DNA of 64,000 nt from Lichenicoccus sp964242335. GTDB lineage: Bacteria; Pseudomonadota; Alphaproteobacteria; Acetobacterales; Acetobacteraceae. Under the pieces are notes generated by a model that was given only the letters and a program-made list of their open reading frames with translations, did not search any database and was not told the DNA's origin. The first letter of the stretch is position 1, and the number at the start of each line of letters is the position of its first letter. Shown piece by piece: positions 48,188 to 54,407 of the stretch. Made by a program: the position numbers and the translations under genes. The DNA lies in assembly GCA_964242335.1 (NCBI GenBank), contig CAXTAY010000004.1:62001-126000 (forward strand). The letters run 5' to 3'.

Positions 48188-49668
48188 TGCTGACCGATCT
48201 TTCGCTCGCGGCTGCCTCACGCGGCTTGTGCGACAGAAGCTTCACCGCCGTCGAGCTTGCACGTGCCTACCTCACCGCGATCGAGGCACTGAATCCACGT
48301 CTGAACGCCTACGTCACCGTGACCGCGGAGCGGGCACTGCAGGCCGCGGCGGCGGCGGACGCTGCACTCGCGCGTGCAGAGCAGACACCGCTCACGGGCA
48401 TTCCGCTGGCGATCAAGGACCTGTTCTGCACCACGGACGTGCGGACGACCGCCGCGAGCCGGATGCTCGAAACCTTCGTGCCGCCCTACGAGAGCACCGT
48501 TACGGAGCGTCTGCTGCGTGACGGGGCGGTGTTCCTGGGCAAGACGAACCTCGACGAATTCGCCATGGGCTCATCCAACATGAACTCGATGTTCGGACCG
48601 GTGGAGAACCCGTGGCAGCGGGCTGGCGACACTGCCAAGCTGGTTCCCGGTGGATCGTCGGGAGGGTCGGCGGCAGCGGTTGCCGCCCATCTGGCGCTCG
48701 GTGCCACCGGGACAGATACCGGTGGCTCCATCCGGCAGCCGGCTTCGTTCTGCGGTGTCGTGGGGCTCAAGCCGACCTACGGACGCTGCAGCCGCTGGGG
48801 CGTGATCGCCTTCGCGAGCTCGCTCGATCAGCCGGGACCGATGGCGCGGAACGTCGAGGATTGCGCGATCCTGCTCCGCTCCATGGCAGGATACGACGCG
48901 AAGGACAGCACGAGCGTGGATCGGCCGGTGCCGGATTACGCCGCCGCGTGCGGCCGCAGCCTGCGAGGGCTGCGCGTCGGTATTCCACAGGAGTATCATG
49001 CAGCGGCTACGCCGCCGGAGATCGAGGCCTTGTGGCAGCGAGGCATTTCCTGGCTGCGCGACGCCGGGTGCGAGATCGAGAACGTATCCCTGCCGCACAC
49101 CAAGTATGGTTTAGCCGCGTACTACATCATCGCCCCCGCGGAGTGCTCCTCCAACCTGGCGCGGTACGACGGGGTCCGGTTCGGCATGCGTGTGGACGCC
49201 GACAGCCTGGACGAGCTCTACGAACGCTCGCGGGCTCGCGGTTTCGGAGCGGAGGTGCAGCGACGGATCCTGATCGGCACCTACGTCCTGTCGGCGGGAT
49301 ATTACGACGCCTATTACCTGCGGGCGCAGAAAGTCAGGAATTTGATCCTGCGCGACTTCACGGAGGCCTTCCAGAAAGTCGACGTCCTGCTGACGCCGAC
49401 TACTCCATCGGCCGCGTTCGCACAGGGTGAGAACATGGATGATCCGATCAAGATGTATCTGAACGACATCTTCACGGTTCCTGCGAGCATGGCCGGTGTG
49501 CCGGCATTGTCGGTGCCTGCTGGTCTGAATGAAGAGGGTCTGCCGTTGGGCTTGCAGTTGATCGGACGACCGTTCGATGAGGAGTCGCTCCTCGCGGTGG
49601 GCCACGTACTGGAGCAGGCCGCCGGGTTCCCGGACATCTCCAAGCGGGGTCGGAGGTTAGCAGCGTGA
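48187..49668 (+). CDS. gatA: Aspartyl/glutamyl-tRNA amidotransferase subunit A
   Basis: 493 residues, amidase signature family. The Ser-cisSer-Lys triad is visible: Lys in GIPLAIKDLFCT, Ser residues in LVPGGSSGGSAAAVAA and GTDTGGSIRQPASFCG. It frees ammonia from glutamine, which GatB then uses to amidate Glu-tRNA(Gln) or Asp-tRNA(Asn), implying that GlnRS or AsnRS is lacking in the host. ATG 48187 shares one base with the gatC stop; a GTG at 48184 is an alternative start. Confidence 0.97.
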   Translation: MLTDLSLAAASRGLCDRSFTAVELARAYLTAIEALNPRLNAYVTVTAERALQAAAAADAALARAEQTPLTGIPLAIKDLFCTTDVRTTAASRMLETFVPPYESTVTERLLRDGAVFLGKTNLDEFAMGSSNMNSMFGPVENPWQRAGDTAKLVPGGSSGGSAAAVAAHLALGATGTDTGGSIRQPASFCGVVGLKPTYGRCSRWGVIAFASSLDQPGPMARNVEDCAILLRSMAGYDAKDSTSVDRPVPDYAAACGRSLRGLRVGIPQEYHAAATPPEIEALWQRGISWLRDAGCEIENVSLPHTKYGLAAYYIIAPAECSSNLARYDGVRFGMRVDADSLDELYERSRARGFGAEVQRRILIGTYVLSAGYYDAYYLRAQKVRNLILRDFTEAFQKVDVLLTPTTPSAAFAQGENMDDPIKMYLNDIFTVPASMAGVPALSVPAGLNEEGLPLGLQLIGRPFDEESLLAVGHVLEQAAGFPDISKRGRRLAA

Positions 49669-51131
49669 GCTACGCCATCGAGGGCCGCACCGGCACCTGG
49701 GAACTGGTGGTTGGACTGGAGGTGCATGCGCAAGTGATCAGCCAGTCGAAGCTGTTCTCTGGAGCCTCGGCGACCTACGGTGCGGAGCCGAATACGCAGG
49801 TCAGCCTGATCGATGCGGCGTTTCCGGGCATGTTACCGGTGATCAACCGGGAATGTGTGGCTCAGGCGGTGCGAACTGGTCTTGGCCTGAGCGCGCGGAT
49901 CAACTTCGAAAGCAGGTTTGACCGGAAAAACTACTTCTATGCGGATCTACCCGCCGGCTACCAGATCAGCCAGTTCACGCACCCGATCATCGGAGCTGGC
50001 ATGGTGGAACTGGAGCTGGCTGACGGGAGCACACGAAAGATCGGCATCACTCGGGTGCATCTCGAGCAGGACGCGGGTAAGTCGATGCATGATCAGGATC
50101 CTACGAGGTCCTACATCGATCTGAACCGCGCTGGTGTCGGACTGATGGAGATCGTCAGCGAGCCGGACATGCGCAGTCCGGAGGAGGCCGGAGCCTATCT
50201 GCGCAAGCTGCGGATGATCCTGCGCTATCTGGGAACCTGTGACGGCAACATGGAAGAGGGCTCGATGCGCGCCGACGTGAACGTCTCGGTGCGTCAGCGA
50301 GGCGAAGCGTTCAGAACCCGATGCGAGATCAAGAACGTGAACTCGGTCCGATACGTGATGCAGGCGATCGAGATCGAGGCCAGGCGTCAGGTCGAGGTAT
50401 GGGAAGGCGGCGGCACGGTCGATCAGGAGACGAGGCTGTTCGACCCTGGAAGAGCGGAGACCAGATCACTTCGCAGCAAGGAGGATGCTCACGACTACAG
50501 GTATTTTCCAGATCCGGATCTACTGCCACTCGTTCTCGACGAGAACTGGATCGCGAGGCTGGCCGACGGGCTTCCGGAATTACCGGACCAGAAACGCAGC
50601 CGCTTCGTCAGCGAGTACGGGATCTCCTGGCAGGATGCAGCCGTGCTCGTCGCCGAACGACCCACGGCCGCGTTCTTCGAGGAGGTGGCGCGAGGAAGAG
50701 ATGCCCGTCTGGCAGCCCACTGGGTCATCGGTGAACTCTTCGCGGCGTTGAACCGTACCGGACGCACCATCTCGAGCAGTCCAGTCTCGGCAAAAACGCT
50801 AGGCGCGCTGCTGGACCTGATGGCGAACCAGACGATAAACGGCCGCATCGCCAAGGATGTGTTCGAGGAGATGATCGACACCGGAGACGAGCCAGGTTCT
50901 ATCGTGACCCGGAAGGGTCTGCGTCAGGTTACCGACCTCGGCGCGATCGATGCTGCTATAGATGGAATACTGGCTGCCAATGCAGAGAAGCTGGCCGAGT
51001 ATTACGCGGGTAAAGACAAGCTTTTTGGCTTCTTCGTGGGTCAAGTCATGAAGGCGACCTCCGGAAAAGGTAATCCGGCATTGGTGAACGAGGCGCTACA
51101 GCGTCGGCTCAGGCGTGAGACGACCGAATAG
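49665..51131 (+). CDS. gatB: Aspartyl/glutamyl-tRNA amidotransferase subunit B
   Basis: 488 residues. Starts at GTG 49665, overlapping the gatA stop as GTGA. The kinase-like catalytic domain shows WELVVGLEVHAQV, DRKNYFYADLPAGYQISQF, VHLEQDAGKSMHD, DLNRAGVGLMEIVSEPDMRS and GNMEEGSMRADVNVSVR; the C-terminal YqeY-like tRNA-binding domain (VTDLGAIDAAIDGILA, GQVMKATSGKGNPALVNEAL) is complete. It activates the tRNA-bound acid with ATP and transfers ammonia. Confidence 0.97.
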   Translation: MSYAIEGRTGTWELVVGLEVHAQVISQSKLFSGASATYGAEPNTQVSLIDAAFPGMLPVINRECVAQAVRTGLGLSARINFESRFDRKNYFYADLPAGYQISQFTHPIIGAGMVELELADGSTRKIGITRVHLEQDAGKSMHDQDPTRSYIDLNRAGVGLMEIVSEPDMRSPEEAGAYLRKLRMILRYLGTCDGNMEEGSMRADVNVSVRQRGEAFRTRCEIKNVNSVRYVMQAIEIEARRQVEVWEGGGTVDQETRLFDPGRAETRSLRSKEDAHDYRYFPDPDLLPLVLDENWIARLADGLPELPDQKRSRFVSEYGISWQDAAVLVAERPTAAFFEEVARGRDARLAAHWVIGELFAALNRTGRTISSSPVSAKTLGALLDLMANQTINGRIAKDVFEEMIDTGDEPGSIVTRKGLRQVTDLGAIDAAIDGILAANAEKLAEYYAGKDKLFGFFVGQVMKATSGKGNPALVNEALQRRLRRETTE

Positions 51132-51135
51132 GGGT

Positions 51136-51164
51136 TTGACGTCACTTCTGGTGAGGACTAGGAG
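51136..51164 (+). promoter_or_regulatory. Likely promoter of tRNA-Ser(GCT)
   Basis: TTGACG (51136-51141), exactly 17 bases, TAGGAG (51159-51164). The expected start near 51171 is 30 bases before the mature tRNA. Confidence 0.45.
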
Positions 51165-51200
51165 TGGGCAACGCGCTGGGCGGCAAGAACGTCCTTCGGC

Positions 51201-51293
51201 GGAGGGGTGGCCGAGTGGCTGAAGGCGGCGGTTTGCTAAACCGTTGTACGGTGTAAAGCCGTACCGTGGGTTCGAATCCCATCCCCTCCGCCA
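51201..51293 (+). tRNA. tRNA-Ser (anticodon GCT)
   Basis: 93 bases with encoded CCA. Acceptor GGAGGGG/CCCCTCC, discriminator G, anticodon loop centred on GCT between CGGTT and AACCG, and a long variable arm (TACGGT...ACCGTA) as class II tRNAs require. Prophage genes begin about 1 kb downstream, and tRNA-Ser 3' ends are frequent phage attachment sites. Confidence 0.96.
51265..51293 (+). other. Candidate prophage attachment site (attL) at the tRNA-Ser 3' end
   Basis: The T arm, acceptor and CCA of the tRNA lie at the host-prophage side of the composition change. No integrase gene follows and the matching attR is outside the window, so this rests on position alone. Confidence 0.3.
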
Positions 51294-51398
51294 GTCTCGC
51301 CTCCTTACAATGTTCAGCTTGTCGGGCTCGCGAGTGACGTGCTTCGGCCGGCTCGTCGGCTCCCATGAGGGACGGCACCGTCATAAGGGAGAAGAAGC

Positions 51399-51782
51399 AT
51401 GCTTCGGTCCAGTAGGAGGCTGATGCAGTGCGCGTTGCTGTTGCTGCCGTCCTTGCCAGCTCACGCGGACGACCAGGCAGGTTCAGGCGACCTCGCACGC
51501 GATCAATTGGCACGGGTAATCGCGGTGCTACGACTGAAACCGGAGGCCGCAGGTCAAACCTGCCTCGATGCGTTGCACGAGGCTCATCACACCGAGGACC
51601 AACTGAAGACGCTTGAGGGCAAAGCAAAGGATCCTGATCTGGCACTCGCGCAGGATGTGCTGGAGACAAATTATGAGAATGCGCAGGAACTTTGCGGTGC
51701 CGACGCAAGAAGGACCTGTGCCGCGCCGTACGAGCCATCAGGACTACGCCCGGCCTGTGAGCATCTTCAGGATAGGAAATAG
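51399..51782 (+). CDS. Small exported protein of unknown function
   Basis: 127 residues. The N-terminus is a signal peptide (RLMQCALLLLPSLPAHA), so it is periplasmic or secreted. The mature part is helical and charged, with Cys in GQTCLDALHEAHH, AQELCGAD, RRTCAAP and RPACEH; these may form two disulfides. AAGGGAG precedes the ATG at 51399. GC is between host and prophage level. It matches no family I recognise. Whether it belongs to the host or the element is unclear. Confidence 0.55.
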   Translation: MLRSSRRLMQCALLLLPSLPAHADDQAGSGDLARDQLARVIAVLRLKPEAAGQTCLDALHEAHHTEDQLKTLEGKAKDPDLALAQDVLETNYENAQELCGADARRTCAAPYEPSGLRPACEHLQDRK

Positions 51783-52307
51783 ACGCTGCCGCTAAGATGG
51801 TACCACGGTCCTAGAAGCCGTACAAGAGAGGGTCAGGACCTTCCACCTCAGTAAAACTATCGTGATTACGCGCAAGGCCTGGGTAAGTCTTGAAGGTGTG
51901 GAGGGTTGAGGAGGTTCTACGCACGGACCAGATGGTTAATCAAGAAGTAATAAACGGCGCTAGTAAGTTCTATCCAAATATCTTAGCAACTTTCAAAGAT
52001 TGTACACGAAATACTGCTATATTATCTCCAGTAAGCAAGCTGGTGACACAGGAGTTGAGGACGACTGATTCGCAAAATATGCCTAAGGTGGCGTCAAATA
52101 GCCGTTAGAAGACAAAATCTATAAATGTGATTACTGTTACGCACCGTTTTCAAGTAGCCAAGGCCTCGGAAAAGTGCCTCCGCGCAAAGATAATCTGTCA
52201 AGTAATATCTCGGTAAGCTACTCTGAAAATTATGTTGTACCCGGCCTAACAATTTGTCAGCATCCGTTTCAGCCCGTCAGGGCGAACAGAAGGGATGCTT
52301 CATTATC
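51783..52307. other. AT-rich stretch at the host-prophage junction, no supported gene
   Basis: About 525 bases. From 51900 to 52250 the sequence is markedly AT-rich (TAATAA, TATATT, AAATAT runs) against the flanks. Only short frames occur, such as 51890-52108 (72 codons), without a ribosome site or recognisable content. It may be an att-proximal remnant of a lost early region or hold regulatory sites. Confidence 0.4.
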
Positions 52308-52583
52308 ATGCCTCGTTCCATTAATTGGACTGGCGATCTTGACGCCACACTTACCCGCCTGCTGGATTATCAGGGGGTGACAATTCGGGCCGCTGCTCAA
52401 CGTCTCGGAGTAAGCCGAAGCTTCGCGCAGCGCCGCGCAAAGCTGCTTTCCAACCGCACGCGGCAGCGAGCCTGCACCGAGGCTCGTGAAGCCGCCGGCA
52501 CGGAACCGCTTCCGGCGGGGCATCCGATCACCTGGAGCGCCATCTGTGCCGACAAGGTGCCTTTCCAGATCTTGCCGACCTAG
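52308..52583 (+). CDS. GcrA-like helix-turn-helix protein
   Basis: 91 residues. The N-terminal part INWTGDLDATLTRLLDYQGVTIRAAAQRLGVSR follows the GcrA-type winged HTH pattern (W-T, spaced Leu, then IAxxLGVSR). The C-terminal part has PLPAGHPITWSAI, a stretch also seen at the end of small regulators in related prophages. In Caulobacter GcrA recruits sigma70 at methylated promoters; phage-borne short forms are likely regulators of phage or host genes. The ATG at 52308 was taken as the residue just before the domain; an in-frame upstream extension adds no similarity. Confidence 0.55.
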   Translation: MPRSINWTGDLDATLTRLLDYQGVTIRAAAQRLGVSRSFAQRRAKLLSNRTRQRACTEAREAAGTEPLPAGHPITWSAICADKVPFQILPT

Positions 52584-52672
52584 AACTGCATTAACCAGGC
52601 GCGGATTGACCGTCTCACCGAGCCCCCTGTTACCTCGGTGCACCAAGCCCCTGCTGTCGAACAGGATAGAAG

Positions 52673-53239
52673 ATGAAGATCGAGAGTAAATACGACCTCG
52701 AGCTCGCGCCAGTAAACATGTCCATGGGATTTGATGTGGGATGCGATCTCGTGAACCGCGCTTCTCCGGAGCGTCTGCGTAAGGGCAACGATTTCCGGCT
52801 CGTGGAAGGAGTGTTGCGCCTGCAGGGCCCCCTGGCTGCACTCCGCCGTTCGGGTGAGATCGGGGATGTCCACGTGGCTGCGGCGAATCGTTGGTATCGC
52901 GACTACGTCTTGGGAGTCGAAGGAGCGAGAGATCCAGACGCTGTTCGAAGCGGCAAAGCTCGAGACTTCCATGCAGGAATGTTGGCACGCGTCGCCGCCT
53001 GCGCGCGGCATCGTGGTGTACGTGATGCGCTGGGGTTATGTGCCGAGATACGGCTACGCCTGTTCCTAGCGGATGAGCTTTCGTTCTCGTCGATCGCAGA
53101 AAAGCTCATGCCTAAGGACGTAAACGGACGGAAGAAAATCGCCGCACAGCTAAGTTTTCTACTGGAGCAACTAGCTGAGCATTATGAAAACGTTGATCGG
53201 AAACGAGCGCCACCACGGTCTCTGACAAGGGGTAGCTGA
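52673..53239 (+). CDS. Prophage protein, candidate late-gene regulator
   Basis: 188 residues, not matched to a family with confidence. ATG 52673 has AGGA six bases upstream. The centre reads AANRWYRDYVLGVEGARDP, reminiscent of DUF6456-type phage proteins, and the end is helical with a possible HTH (LSFSSIAEKLMPKDVNGRKKIAAQLSFLLEQL). A terminator follows directly at 53275, then a promoter-terminator pair, then the packaging genes. Proteins in this position in lambdoid and related phages are antiterminators or activators of late transcription (Q, ArpU, RinA types). Function here is inference from position and fold hints. Confidence 0.5.
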   Translation: MKIESKYDLELAPVNMSMGFDVGCDLVNRASPERLRKGNDFRLVEGVLRLQGPLAALRRSGEIGDVHVAAANRWYRDYVLGVEGARDPDAVRSGKARDFHAGMLARVAACARHRGVRDALGLCAEIRLRLFLADELSFSSIAEKLMPKDVNGRKKIAAQLSFLLEQLAEHYENVDRKRAPPRSLTRGS

Positions 53240-53274
53240 TCGCTTCTCGCTTCAGGATCTTCGCAACGAACATA

Positions 53275-53297
53275 CCCCGCTCAGGCGGGGTTTTCTT
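53275..53297 (+). terminator. Intrinsic terminator after the regulator-like gene
   Basis: CCCCGC (53275-53280), loop TCAG, GCGGGG (53285-53290), then TTTTCTTGTTTT. A classic Rho-independent terminator 36 bases after the stop at 53239. Confidence 0.85.
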
Positions 53298-53351
53298 GTT
53301 TTGGCAAACCGAGCAAAGAATGATTAGTTTCGAAACCATCAAGAAAACGTG

Positions 53352-53380
53352 TTGACGCTGGGTCCGGTCGGGATTATAAA
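53352..53380 (+). promoter_or_regulatory. Strong sigma70 promoter before the packaging genes
   Basis: TTGACG (53352-53357), 17-base spacer, TATAAA (53375-53380). Five of six matches in each box and ideal spacing make it the best promoter in the window. Transcription would start near 53387, some 48 bases before the end of the next terminator. Confidence 0.75.
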
Positions 53381-53403
53381 CGTTTCATACTGAATTAGTT
53401 GGG

Positions 53404-53434
53404 CCCGCCGGCAGCAATGCCTGGCGGGTTTTTT
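53404..53434 (+). terminator. Intrinsic terminator directly downstream of the phage promoter
   Basis: CCCGCC (53404-53409) pairs with GGCGGG (53423-53428), with an inner GGCA/TGCC stem and GCAA loop, followed by TTTTTT. Very strong. Transcripts from 53387 would end here as an RNA of about 48 bases unless read-through is induced, the arrangement of lambda pR'-tR'. Confidence 0.85.
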
Positions 53435-53463
53435 GTTTCAGCTGCAGATAGCGGGTCACCATC

Positions 53464-53871
53464 ATGTTCGCAGGCGTTGTGCAGATCGTATGCGGCGATG
53501 TCGTAGCGAGCGGGACTTCCGTCTATGTTGTTCAGGCCGTTGAAGGTGATGAGCTTACGCTGCTCCGTATAGAAAGTCAGAGTGGCGCGCGCCATCGCGC
53601 AGACATAACTCCCGATCATTGGTCTGACGTCGCCTTCAGTGGATTGCCGCTTCAAGACATCGTAGTTCGCTGCGTCCCGGTCCGGAGATACGGCACCTGC
53701 AACTTGGCAAAACTAGGTTGTCTCTCGGACATATTCAGAGGCCGTGTCGAGAGCGCGCTGAAGCGCGAGCTGCTGATCCGTCGCTTCGAGGAGTCTCCGC
53801 CGATGCGAAGCAACTTGCTGGCGTCTACATCCTCCCGAGGCCGTCGCGTCGGCGCGGTGCGTTACGCCTGA
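53464..53871 (+). CDS. Small MazF/PemK-like prophage protein
   Basis: 135 residues. The first 60 are beta-rich (FAGVVQIVCGDVVASGTSVYVVQAVEGDELTLLRI). The second part, SGLPLQDIVVRCVPVRR, then AKLGCLSD, then RVESALKREL, follows the spacing of the MazF/PemK C-terminus (a Val-Arg strand, a LGxLS turn, then a helix). No antitoxin gene is next to it, so a toxin role is doubtful; a phage protein with the same SH3-like barrel is possible. The last 150 bases overlap the longest reading of the terminase small subunit in another frame. Confidence 0.5.
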   Translation: MFAGVVQIVCGDVVASGTSVYVVQAVEGDELTLLRIESQSGARHRADITPDHWSDVAFSGLPLQDIVVRCVPVRRYGTCNLAKLGCLSDIFRGRVESALKRELLIRRFEESPPMRSNLLASTSSRGRRVGAVRYA

Positions 53872-54407
53872 GCCCGCCTCTTCCGGGCATTGCAGCATCG
53901 TCGCCGAAAAGGACGAGACGGAAGGTCCCGGCAAAGGTTGCGAACTCGCCAACCAGGAGCCTGGAGCCAATCGACCGTTTCCTCATCGTCCTGGCAGAGA
54001 CCGGCAATCCCAGCGTCGCTTGCCGTGCGAGCACGGTGACCAGACGTGAGATCAACCAGCTTCGAGAAGCAGACACCGAGTTCGCGCTGGCGTTTCAGGA
54101 CGCTATGGACGAGGCAGCCGACATGCTCGAGGCAGAAGCATGGCGACGTGCTCTTGAGGGAGTAGCCGAGCCGGTGGTCAAGGCGGGTAAACCTGTCTTC
54201 GATCCGCACACGGGAGAGGCCATAACCGTACGCCGCTACAGTGACGCTCTCCTCATGTTGCTGCTCAAGGGTAGCAAGCCCGGCAAATTCATGTCCCGTT
54301 CTACTCCATCCGGGAGGGACGACGCGGCGCAGATCATCAAGGAGATTGCCGCTGACTACGATCCACCTCGGCGAGAGACGAAGCCAGAGCGCCAGCGGCG
54401 GCCATGA
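53718..54407 (+). CDS. Terminase small subunit
   Basis: 229 residues from the only ATG. The conserved part begins near residue 75: DRFLIVLAETGNPSVACRASTVTRREINQLREADTEFALAFQDAMDEAADMLEAEAWRRALEG, the DNA-binding HTH and helices of phage TerS, and ends with RYSDALLMLLLKGSKPGKF, a C-terminal motif that meets the large subunit. The first 50 residues read like an out-of-frame overlap with the preceding gene, so the true start may be CTG 53868 or another rare codon just before the domain. TerS recognises the packaging site on phage DNA. Confidence 0.8.
   Translation: MSLGHIQRPCRERAEARAADPSLRGVSADAKQLAGVYILPRPSRRRGALRLSPPLPGIAASSPKRTRRKVPAKVANSPTRSLEPIDRFLIVLAETGNPSVACRASTVTRREINQLREADTEFALAFQDAMDEAADMLEAEAWRRALEGVAEPVVKAGKPVFDPHTGEAITVRRYSDALLMLLLKGSKPGKFMSRSTPSGRDDAAQIIKEIAADYDPPRRETKPERQRRP

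Noticed and set aside
51890..52108. 72-codon frame in the AT-rich junction
   Set aside because: Non-ATG start, no ribosome site, no recognisable content.
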